From contig BFEA01000173.1 of the NCBI GenBank assembly GCA_003427395.1, forward strand, positions 1,605,885-1,636,394: a stretch of 30,510 nucleotides of DNA, in the 5' to 3' direction. The DNA is from Chara braunii. Taxonomy: Eukaryota; Streptophyta; Charophyceae; Charales; Characeae. The stretch's first letter is position 1. Every line of letters begins with the position of its first letter. A program made the position numbers and the translations under genes. Below the pieces are notes generated by a model that made no database searches, had not been told where the DNA came from, and saw nothing but the letters and a program-made list of their open reading frames with translations. Shown in pieces: positions 18,101 through 27,535 of the stretch.

Positions 18101-19134
18101 ACCGCTCCCAACTCTCCACCTTCGCTCTTCCATCTCTCTTTCCCACCTTCTGGCAGTCTAGTCTTCACCCTCGTTTCTCCTTCTGTATGGAACCGCTCGC
18201 TGTCCCCTTTCTCGATCCTAGGCAGTGGGAGTTGTGGTGTGAATATTTCGTCGATCTTTCGGTGTGCCTGGTCGGAGTATGACTCACGTGGACAAGGGAC
18301 GAGGAGCACCGTGCTTGGATTGAGTACCTGGAGCTACTGATCATCCAGGCCTGGCGGACGGAGGTGGAAGGCGATGTCCTTGGATTCCTGTTCGGATCGG
18401 TGCGGCCAGGCCATCGCTAGCTGATCGTGCAGGAACTCACCGTTCCTCTCGCGCAGTTGGTTGACGATCTTCCCCTTGATATCATCTCGCAGCGTGACGA
18501 GAGCCCGGTCCCGCACATCCTCACACGAACTCTGGCACCTTACCTCCAGTGGTCAGCCTGCCTCGAAGAGCCGCGAAGCTATAACAACCCGCCATCGCAA
18601 CGGGGATACCTGAATTTGCGGGAGATAATCAACCTCGCCTTCTTCAAGGATCGAACAGTCTCCGAAAACAAGGAGCTAGCGATAGAAGAAGGCGCTGAGT
18701 AAGAAGAAGAAGGTGTTGAGGAAGAAGAAGAAGAAACACCGGAGGAAGGCAGTTATAGTGAACACAGCGAGGGAGAGCAGAGTGAAGACGAAGAAGAAGA
18801 AGAGGAAGACGAGGAAGAGGAAGAGGTGGAACGAATGGACGCTCAGGCGGAGGACCCCGAGGCAGCGTGCAAATGAGAAGAGATTGCGGATGGAACGCGA
18901 CAGCTGGAATTCGCAAGCAGAGCAAATCTGCCAATCACCGACGATCCAGCCAAAGATCCAGAGCCGCCCAAGCCCGAAGATGGGGACCCTGCTGCCGAGA
19001 CTTCGAGCGCACCGGCCAGGCGGCGATGAATTCGATCCCCCTTCCCCTCCACCTCCGACCGTCCATCCGTTCGAGCCCGTACCGATGCGGGTCATCGGGC
19101 TTCGTCCCCGGTCGTTATTTCGTCGTCCCCTTGA
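18097..19134 (+). pseudogene. ORFb, element 2: uncharacterised, with acidic tract (in-frame stops)
   Basis: Homologue of 2258-3286, with no frameshift here: one frame from the ATG at 18097 (overlapping the ORFa stop) to TGA 19132-19134, the same terminal position as in element 1. Premature stops: 18280 (TGA), 18418 (TAG), 18700 (TAA), 18874 (TGA), 19027 (TGA). Segments shared with element 1 include LPSLFPTF, YLELLIIQAW, FLFGSVRPGH, LAQLVDDL, TRTLA, CLEEP and IINLAF, followed by a Glu-rich run at about 18703-18830, then EDPEAA, QLEFAS, PPKPEDGDPA and an Arg patch. The Glu run is long enough to behave as a disordered, highly acidic linker. Confidence 0.68.
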
Positions 19135-19612
19135 CCATCTCACCCTCCGCCAGATCACCACCCGCGTCACCTTCCCCCGTAATCCCTTCCCGATTGATAC
19201 CTTCCGATTTTTCTATGCCACCCGCCTTGTTGTCACTGTTCACCCCCACCCCTCAACCCAGTGCGCCCTCTCCGACTTCTGTCTTCACACCCTCCTCTTC
19301 AGTGTCGCGTGGCGAGGCCACAATATCGTCGAAGTTTATTGCATGATCACGGGGACTATCCCCGCATGCGAGAACCACGATCGATTCCGCGCGACTCTCT
19401 TCCGAACCTTCGCCACCCTCTACCCGGACTATCTCGCCTCCCTTGTTCATAGCGGTAATCGGTTCCCTCGCCTCCACCGGATCGTCCAATATCAGGAGCT
19501 TCCGGAGACGGTCGCGGGAGTGGAACGCTTTCTATCCCCACTCCCGACTAACCCTCCCCCTCGCCATGCCCCCATGTATCGTCTCCCTTTCCCCCTCCCC
19601 GACGGACATTGA
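18980..19612 (+). CDS. ORFc, element 2: uncharacterised 210-aa ORF, intact
   Basis: Homologue of 3135-3764. The ATG at 18980 aligns with that of element 1; the frame is open back to 18713, where it reads Lys/Arg-rich opposite the Glu run of ORFb. Overlap with ORFb is 155 nt. Conserved blocks: IGLRPRSL, NPFP-x2-TF, TRL-x-VTVHPHPS, FCLH, TIPAC, LFRTFATLYPDYLASL, ELPETV. The end (about 20 residues) diverges. No premature stop despite the many in the rest of the element. Function unknown. Confidence 0.72.
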   Translation: MGTLLPRLRAHRPGGDEFDPPSPPPPTVHPFEPVPMRVIGLRPRSLFRRPLDHLTLRQITTRVTFPRNPFPIDTFRFFYATRLVVTVHPHPSTQCALSDFCLHTLLFSVAWRGHNIVEVYCMITGTIPACENHDRFRATLFRTFATLYPDYLASLVHSGNRFPRLHRIVQYQELPETVAGVERFLSPLPTNPPPRHAPMYRLPFPLPDGH

Positions 19613-19860
19613 TGCTTGGTTGGTTGGTGCGTGCCACGACGACAGCACAAATAATCCCCTCCTTGGATTGAAGAGAGCTCCTCCTGAGAAACTCGTAGGA
19701 CAAAGCCCCGTATGCCACGTTGGATGACGTCCATACTCCTTCACACGGTAAGTGGCAACGTAGAAAGCTCCGCGTGTCGATCGATTAGAGAAATCGACAC
19801 GTGTCATGATTCAACCAAGCAGGAGCTTGCTTAAGATTGGAACCCCCTGGGCGTCACATA
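19613..19860 (+). other. Non-coding 3' tail of element 2 before the 3' LTR
   Basis: No ORF. It contains a perfect hairpin, CGTGTCGAT (19773-19781) with ATCGACACG (19793-19801), overlapping the ATCGACACGTGTC motif shared with element 1. No plus-strand polypurine tract adjoins the LTR; the last bases are ACCCCCTG and the palindrome arm. Confidence 0.7.
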
Positions 19861-19867
19861 TGTGACG
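19852..19867. repeat. 16-bp perfect palindrome at the internal/3' LTR junction, element 2
   Basis: CGTCACATATGTGACG, identical to 4229-4244. In addition, GGGCGTCACAT at 19849-19859 is repeated exactly at the right end of this LTR (22196-22206). Confidence 0.95.
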
Positions 19868-20616
19868 AACCGATTTATGTTCCGAGCGATTTTTCTGCCC
19901 GATAGCAATGAGGGGTCCTAAGCTGGGAAGGATGGGCCAATTACGGGAAATCAGGATTGAAGGGAAATTGCATTGGTGTCCTCGTTTCTTCGTCCTTTTT
20001 GTGTCGTCTCTTTTCCGATGATTGGGTGCGGTGCCGGGCGAAGTCCCGGGATGATCGATTGAGTGGCGGTCGCGCCGACCAGGCACAATTTATAATGATT
20101 GACGTCGCTTGTTTTTTGTGCTGTTGTCGGATTTAGACGCGGAGGTCGCGGGGAAATTTTGTTTCGTTCTTTTTGAATATTTTTTTCGAATCTTGTCGAG
20201 CCCTTGACAACTCTCAGAACTTCCGATTTTCTTTTCGGAATTTGTGCTTCTTTTTGCATTAGCTAGGAATTTAGGAAGTTAGGATTTTCTTTTGCCGCGC
20301 AGCACTTTTTGCTTACTCGCTTCTTTTTGCGGCTGCAATGGATCTCTGATTAGACGGCGCCCTTAATCGTGTGTGTAACTGTAATTTTGGGCGGGTGCCA
20401 TTGTAACGGTATCTTTCTTCTTGAACTTCGTCTTTCCCGCCCTCCTTTTTCTCTTGCTGTGTCTAGCTAGCCCGCAGACTGCATGCTCGGATCGATGTGT
20501 GGAGAGAGGCTACGTCCCCCACGCCGCAATCTAGCCATGCAGAGCACAGGCGCTCTCTCTCCTAATCTCCTTTCTAAGTCCTTGCAATTCCGTGTTCCTC
20601 CCTCATGCATGCACGC

Positions 20617-20623
20617 TATAAAT
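20617..20623 (+). promoter_or_regulatory. LTR TATA box, element 2 3' LTR
   Basis: TATAAAT in CACGCTATAAATTCCGG, 756 bp from the LTR start, matching the 5' LTR. It could drive transcription outward into the downstream LINE half. Confidence 0.65.
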
Positions 20624-21565
20624 TCCGGTTGCGCGATTAGATAGCTCTCTTAACCAGTTATTGGAAGCTCAGGGAGCGTGATTAGTGAGGGTCAGCTCGC
20701 GAGCGAAGTAAGAGGTGAGTTGAAGTGGGAGTCGGGCGACCCGACGAGCTGGTGCCGAACGCGCGGGGTTGACGCGGGCCACGACGGAGTGTGGGCATGG
20801 GCGAACCTGACGGGTGCGGGAGGACTAAGCGGGGTGACGACTTTGTGGGTTGGTGCGTGACGACGGACTGTCCGCATCGGAGAGAGAGAGAGAGGGAGCT
20901 GAGGTTGATGGACGTGGATTTGCAGTTTTCTTTGTCTTTTCTCCCTCCTTGCTTTTGTATATAAATTTTGATCTCGGCTCAGGGCGATTCGCCCGTCTCC
21001 TTTTGTTTTCGGAATCTTGGCTTGGTTTCCGCCCACACTCATTTTGCGATTGATCTCGATTTCGTTTGTTGCGTGTTTTGTCGAATGAATGGATGAATAA
21101 ATGCCATGTCTATTGCGTGACTTTTTGCCTGATACTTGCCTTTGCTTGTCGTTTTGATGCATTCATGAGCATAGTAAGAATTTTTGTGTAGTCGTCAATA
21201 GTACTCAATACTGCTTCCATTGTTGGTTATCCCCTTTTGAGCTACTGTTGTTGCTGCACCTTGCATGCTCAGGAACGATTGCATACGGGATCACGGAGCG
21301 ATTAGATGATTGGGTAGTGTCTGTCCAGAGACAAGCGAGTACCTCGCGGGGATGCGTGTAAGCGCGATCTGCTCTGCGCAACCTACACGCATCCACATGC
21401 GCGGATTCGCGGCCATTGATGAACTTGACCCCTTTGATATCGGGTAGGTGGAAACTTTCCCTTCTCCCACACGCCTAAACGGATAGGAGTTTCCGATATC
21501 ACATCGGAAAATCCCCTCCCCTCGCCGATTAGATGCGTGCGGGAGGATTCCACTACAATGATAAG

Positions 21566-21883
21566 ATGTCGAGCTCTTGGGATTCGGAATATTTCCACCC
21601 TTGGGTAAGAGAATGTATTACGCAAAGATACCCGGAATTCCCCTGCCTAACCAAGAATCGATTGTGCCCCAGGGATTTTCACTGTGCCACAACCAGCGAT
21701 CCGAGGTGCCCCGATTATCCAACTACGGATAACTTGCACCACTTCATATCCCCGGGTTTCGTCATTATCACTACCCGTTTCCCTCCCTTCCGTCTCCTCC
21801 TCCCGTATCACCAACTCACGGTGGTTCCGTGGAATTCCATCGCCCCGTACTGGCCCCGCATGCCTTGCGGAAATTGCCGGTGA
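21566..21883 (+). CDS. LTR-internal ORF, element 2 3' LTR (105 aa, open)
   Basis: The ATG at 21566 matches the ATG at 10819 of the 5' LTR; an in-frame ATG at 21533 is not conserved there (ACG). The protein is Cys-rich (VREC, FPCL, RLCP, FHCA, PRCP) and ends in the segment shared with element 1: GFVI, RFPPF, LLP, PWNSIAPYWPR, C-x2-C, then Arg and stop. The stop follows directly after the second Cys pair, whereas the element 1 version continues for about 75 basic residues. Function unknown; the paired Cys could bind metal. Confidence 0.55.
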   Translation: MSSSWDSEYFHPWVRECITQRYPEFPCLTKNRLCPRDFHCATTSDPRCPDYPTTDNLHHFISPGFVIITTRFPPFRLLLPYHQLTVVPWNSIAPYWPRMPCGNCR

Positions 21884-22205
21884 CGCGACAACTGACGAGC
21901 CCCTGAAACTAGGGGGCCTAACTCAAACGAGCGACGGCAGACGCCACGTGGCTGCACAAAGGCCCGACTCATCAGAATCACAGCCATCACGGGCCGACCT
22001 CTCCCCGAACCGCCGCCCCCAAAACAAACGGATCGGACGGCCTTGATTGCACTGCGCATACCATTTGCCTTATGCTGCACGACATAGAACGCCAACAGAC
22101 CGAAAGAAACTCACCCTTAACCCTATTGCATCTATGCCCCTGAAACTTTGCCACAGTCCCACTCCGATCAGGAAGTCGCGCCTGGAGTGAGGTTAGGGCG
22201 TCACA

Positions 22206-25200
22206 TCCTTCCTCACCTCTTCAGATTTCCTGTCTCTGCAATCAGACACTAATAAATCAGAACAGTCTTCGCCCATAATAAAGGGTAAGATAACCACTGA
22301 TTCTGAAGTTCAGGATTTGATCATGCACGAAAGAAATGAAGTGAACGAAGTCAACGATGACGAAATACTTACAGAGGATGAGAGGATGCAAGAAGCATCA
22401 CACCCCTCTCAACAGGCACAGTCGAGTAATACTAAAGAGAATTCAATACCCCAAGCTCATCAACCCTCATGGGCGCATAAGGTGAGAGAGTCTCTGCAGG
22501 ACAAAAACACTGACCATCCAGAGGCCGTCAATAGACCCAGTGGGAGAAACTCCAGTAGAGGAACTGAAAGTCCCTCTCATGAATTTGTATTCTGCTAGGG
22601 CTTATTTTATGTCTCTGTTCCTCCTCCCATCATAACGATTAGTAATAGACCAGGGGGGGAGGAAAACGCTGATGAAAGCATATCCGCCGGATAAATTATC
22701 TCAGAGAGATCTGGTTTCCACCAAACATGCATCTAATTGGATCTTTTATGACGATGCGGCATATCGATCAGTCAATGATAAGATTAAATTTATTTGCAAA
22801 ATATTGGAATCGCTGAGGGAGGGTCAGGATGGGGTCACTGATTTTTTTTAAATTCAGCCTATTACGCCGACGGTGTTCACAATTTTGAGCCTGTTCGACA
22901 AGGATAAGGTAAGAATGGATGCATGGAAAAAATTACTTTGGGATCGTTCCGAAGTTAGAATTTATCCCTGGTTGCCTAAGAAAGTTGGTCCAGAAGAATT
23001 GAGGGAACAAATGATGAAGGAATATTACTGGGTCGAGTTAAGGCACATCCCAATTGAAATTCAGGCTGCATTCATTCACGATTTCAGCCAGCAATATCGA
23101 ATAGTGGATTTCATTAACCCACTGCCCTCCTATGTAGCCAAGAGGGACGATTACCTAATGTTAGCCCTAGATCTTCCAAAGGATCAAGTTTTCTGGTTCG
23201 ATGATGTTGTCCCGTTTAAAATGGGAGGACGAGTTTATCAGATTCATACCGCGCACAAGTTCAGGCCATGGTGTTTTAAATGCAAGGCCTGCGAACATCG
23301 CCACACGGACTACACCTGCTCCCATCACCCCCAGCATGTGATTCATCTAGATCTGAGACTCAAAAAAGACCCACAAAGACCCAACAGATAGGTCCCAGTA
23401 GTAGCAGGGCATGAAGGATGGGTCTATAGAGAGGATGTGAATCCTGCAGGACAGCAAGTGGGTTGGGTGTGAGAAGGGAGGAGTGATTTTCACAAAACTC
23501 CTCGTCCCCCTGCGGATTGGCTAACTCCTCAACAGTCGCCTCTGCAGACACACGGTCATTCAAATAAGTAAGGAGCATCCTCAAAAGCACCAAACGGACG
23601 CTCAAGAAAGATTTGGAATAAGGAACAAATCAATCTGAACATCGGAGGAGGGAACAACCAGCAAATGGAGTCCGAAGGAATAGACAAGGGGGGAGAGAGA
23701 GACAATCTTCAGAAACAGAAGTCCCCCGCATCCTCCCCTGCATCATCTAGGATGGGACTTTCGCTGGGTCCCAAAGTGATGGATTACATTCCCAAGAACA
23801 GCACAAGCTCAGAATGGCGAGATGTCAAAAGGAAAAGAACTGTTCAGCAGAATGAGGATGGAATCACAACTTGTCATGATAGCACTGACAATCCCCATAT
23901 TGCTTCGCCCTCTCAGAGTATAGACGCTGAGAACAACAAAAAAAAGGATAATGAGAAGGAAACGAACCCAGAAAAAGAAACGCCTAATTCATAAACTGGC
24001 ACAGTTCCTATGGATTTAGACCCCTTCAAGGATGCCTTCGTTTCTGAACCAATGGAAATCGAAATCCTTCATGCTTGTGTTCCTCCCCCTTCGCTGAATC
24101 CTGCCGCAGACAACATGTCTTCGGTAACAGTGGAGCTCAATTCAACTGTCTGTAAAATTGCAGATTGGCTTTTATATAATTTGAAAGATAAGCATCATGC
24201 TCTGTCAACTCATCATTGGACTCAAATTTCAATGAATTAATAGTGCTACTGGAAAATTGTGAAAGTTTAACCTCCTTTTTGAAACAAGGGCCCACTAGGG
24301 GTATAACGTGGGAAGATATCAGTGCTAAATTGTTTTCAATCTTTTCCTCTAGATTCAAGGTCACACGCCTGGGGGGAACTCAGTTGCTGCCCAATGTACA
24401 CAATCGATTTCTGCCTTTGGTTTCATTAGAAGATGAATCACAACAAGAGATACAAAGACAGAATAAATGGCTATGTTCCCAAAAAGGAAAGCCTGCAAAG
24501 GAACAAATGGTTCCACAACAGAATGAGCTTCAAATGGTAGAGAAGCTGGAATTGAGTCCTGACTCGATGATTCCTTCCAATAATAGTCAAAATGCTCAGA
24601 CTTCAAGGGAAAACACATCTGTAGGTTCCATTCATCTCATCAATTCAGGCTTCCCCCACCTACAGGTGATGGAACCAGATGACATGGGAGTGGATCCTGG
24701 AAATGCTAAACAATTGCAACTGCAGACTCTGCATAGTACATCGGGGAACGGTGCCCTGACTTGCTTCAGATAAATTATTTATGATCTCACGGGGGAGAAA
24801 ATAAATTTGCTCATCATTCGTCAGCATCATTCCGTTGTCCATGGTAAACAAAGTCAAGGGTTAATAGAGTGGGACCCGGGGTCTGAGATCCCACACTCAG
24901 TTCTGTCATCGGTCAGTTTCCATATTGATCACATCCCACAACCCCCCCTCATAGAGCAGGGACAACTCTCAGTAGCCAATACCGACTCCGGATCCAAACT
25001 GTCTACATCGGCAGTGAACACCGACTTCGGATCCGATCTGTCTACATCGGCAGTGAACTCAGATTCATCTGATCATCCCTTTCCCCCGTTGATCAATTGG
25101 GGGGGAAATATTATAAATGCTTTTGAGAAAAATGGAAAAGAAAAAAACAACTCAAATAGTGAAACTGTCCAGGCCTCTACTACATGTACTCAGCCATCAC

Positions 25201-25970
25201 AACTAGACAACAGAAGCCACAGTAGAGAGGAGACCCGAGAAAGCAGGAACCAAAAACTAGTGCTATATGACTCTTCCCTGATGAAAAAGACTCATATGGT
25301 GCCTCTAGTGGAAAAACAGAGCTCACAAGTAGTTGATCTCACAAAAGATCTCCCAGATAATCATCATCAGAGATCCAGTCACTCGTCTCCTCCTCCTCTA
25401 CCACTATCTTCTCTCGAATCTGAACTTACTTCTAAGAGGCAGAGGCTGAAACACCGCCTACCGAAAGGCCAGGGAGGGTTATTTCCTGCAAAGACTGGGA
25501 TTGTCCTTTTACCAGTCAAGCAAAAAGATGATATCTGGGAAGTGGGATTATTTGTACCCGAGGAAGCAACCTATGGCGAAGTAACCATCCTGGGAACCAC
25601 ATCCCCCTTCCTGTCACTCTCCACTTAGTCTGGTAGATTAGCAGGGGAGCCTCTTATCAGACACGAAATACTTAGATTTATCAAAAAATTCTCCCCCCTG
25701 GAAGTACAGCATCCTTGATCATAACGGGAGGAAAACAGTGTTTGGCAAAATGGGATGTGTTTTTCATATATGAAACTGGTAAGCAGACCAATCTGAAATT
25801 TCTCAGTCAGGACCTTCTCATGGAACTACAACTGATGAAGGTCAAAGCGCATAGCTTCTAGTCTGAAACAGATGTAGGAACATTATTGATACGTCTCCTG
25901 AGCCATCAGGTTTTGGCACCAGGGGGCCTGCTGGACTTGGACCAGTGGCTAGACCTTGGCAATATCACAA
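22206..25970 (+). pseudogene. LINE ORF1, remaining part (DUF4283-like plus zinc knuckle, long tail)
   Basis: ORF1 proteins bind LINE RNA. Segments: frame 3 from 22206 (FLTSSDFLS to HEFVFC, stop 22596); frame 1 from about 22672 with a DUF4283-like region (YYWVELRHIPIEIQ, PLPSYVAKRDDYLMLALDLP) and a Cys/His cluster at about 23272-23325 (CFKCKACEHRHTDYTC); a hydrophilic stretch to 24240; then frame 3 again (24216 to 25628 and a little beyond) with LLPVKQKDDIWEVGLFVPEE near the end. Stops include TAA 22849 in a T run, TAG 23389, TGA near 23470, TAA near 23566 and TAA 24771. With the N-terminal part the original ORF would exceed 1,200 codons, long for a LINE ORF1; an additional ORF within it is an alternative. 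Confidence 0.62.
24978..25055 (+). repeat. 39-bp tandem repeat in LINE ORF1
   Basis: Two units (24978-25016, 25017-25055) encoding 13-residue repeats of the type NTDSGSKLSTSAV; a third, shorter start (NSDSS) follows. In frame with the surrounding ORF. Confidence 0.9.
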
Positions 25971-26048
25971 ATAACTAATCTATTAAGTAATCTTTAGTAT
26001 ATTTCCGGTTAGGTAGCGTTTTTTTTTTAATGGATAAGTATCATTTAA

Positions 26049-27535
26049 TTGACGCCCTATATAATAGAGATAGAAGTATGGAAATCTACTAAAACGCAAG
26101 CTGACTTAGATCTGAGATCACTCAATGTTAACGGTCGAGCCTGTGCAAAGTTTGAAAAGAAGCAAGCAATCTACGATCAGCTTAAAGGAATACGAGGAAA
26201 GGAATGACCCTACATTATCTGTATTCAGGAAACCCATCTAATGGACACGGCCGCCCATAATCATTACCACAAACAGATATGGCCCCATACAACTTTCCGA
26301 GCTCATGCGCCTCGTCCAGGGACTGCTGGAGTGGCAATATGGATCCCGCCACGATCCAAAGTAGATCCCGTCTACTGGGAGGTCGGTAAGAAAGAAGGGA
26401 GATGGGCATACATACTTACGATGTTAGACCTTGAGATCGTTGTTGTCTTGTGTGTGTATGGGCCAAATGAAGCAGGTAATCGACAACGCTTTTTCGGGTT
26501 TCTCATCCCCGAACTCCCTATTGGTATCCCAGTGATTATTGCTGGGGACTTTAATGTTGCCCCGGATCGCTTATTGGATCGATGGCGCATTCCAGATCCA
26601 TGCCCGGACTACATTGCAGCTGATGAAGCAATGATGGCTAATCTCACCCAATTTTTTAACCTCTTTGACTCATTTAGAAGATTAAACCCCACACTTCGCA
26701 CTTTTTATATTTTAGAAAAAATCAGTCTAAAACAGTTTCTAAGTCACGGATTGATCTGATCCTCTTATCGGAAGGTCTAGAAGGAGTTGTACAAGCAGCT
26801 GAAATTTTTCCCAGAAGCCCTCTACCAGGACTGGACCATGCTATGTGTGCAGTCCTCTTGTCATTCTCCAAAAAAACAGACCAAGGTAGAGGCTACTACA
26901 AGCTAAATACATCCCTTCTAAAGATAGAAAGATTCAAAACTTACCTCAAGGATGTTTGAAATTTCTGGCGTCAACAAAAGACCCTCATCCAGGATAACAT
27001 AATGTGGTTCAACAACGGCCTAGTTTTCTTAGGTCGTAAATGCAATGAGTATTCGAAGCTTTTAGCAGCAGAACGTCATTCCAGTGAATCAAGACTCTGC
27101 CAACGTATTCATGAGTTGCAATAACAGGAAAACAACTCAAATAATGATGAAAATGATGAATCAATTTCTCAAGAAATTCATGAATTAGAGGATCGTCTCT
27201 TAGCCGTCATAGAATATCGATGGCAGGGAGCCCGGATCCGGGGAAAGCTTCGTCAGGTGGCTACTGAAGGTGGAATGGATGCAAGGTTTTTTGCAATGGC
27301 TCGAGCACGAACAGGCAGAACGGTAATTGAAGCCCTTGCACACCCTCGACGACAAAATGAACAACTAGCAACATCTACGGCGGAGTGTACCAAAATTGCG
27401 AGAGATTTTTTTTAATCCCTCTTCCTTTCAGAGACGACAACTACCCCGGTCAATCAACGAATCAAGGACATTGACGATTTGCTTAAAGTATTGAAAAAAT
27501 CGTTATCTGAGTCTCAAAGGAACACGCTCGAAAGC
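26049..27535 (+). pseudogene. LINE ORF2, endonuclease part
   Basis: AP-type endonuclease that nicks target DNA. Motifs in order: LRSLNVNGR near 26112, ICIQETH near 26217-26237, VVLCVYGPNEAG near 26445, IIAGDFNVAPD near 26535-26565; then a frameshift in the A-rich run near 26715, after which SRIDLILLSEGL and GLDHA (26827-26842) are found in another frame. The remainder (to about 27535) is the linker toward RT (YRWQGARIRGKLRQ). Premature stops: TGA 26202-26204 and TAA near 27122 and 27412. The start is placed at the first open codon after TAA 26046; no clear ATG is seen. Confidence 0.8.

Larger units (their letters stand above)
9224..22205 (+). mobile_element. Element 2: full-length Ty3/gypsy-like LTR retrotransposon nested in a LINE
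   Basis: Bounded by two LTRs (9224-11760 and 19861-22205), with an initiator-Met PBS at 11761, gag, protease, RT, RNase H, PHD-integrase and ORFs a, b and c. The domain order PR-RT-RH-IN is that of Ty3/gypsy. Flanks show GCCT (9220-9223) and TCCT (22206-22209); sliding the boundary by one base gives a perfect CCTT on both sides. The LTRs differ by roughly 7% over their first 245 bp by eye, so insertion is not recent. Eleven in-frame stops along gag-pol (including the terminal one) and a gap in RT make it non-autonomous. Confidence 0.92.
19861..22205 (+). repeat. 3' LTR of element 2 (about 2.35 kb)
   Basis: Aligns to the 5' LTR from TGTGACGAACCG onward. Differences: many substitutions, an extra block of about 100 bp at about 21170-21265, a single copy of the 234-bp unit, a gap of about 80 bp relative to the 5' LTR near 22157 (CCACAG joined to TCCCACTCC), and a longer right end (AGGGCGTCACA). 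TATAAAT lies at 20617-20623. Confidence 0.9.

Noticed and set aside
17619-19612. ORFs a, b, c as an envelope gene.
   Set aside because: No signal peptide, furin-like site, membrane anchor or coiled coil typical of env can be seen; only the position matches.
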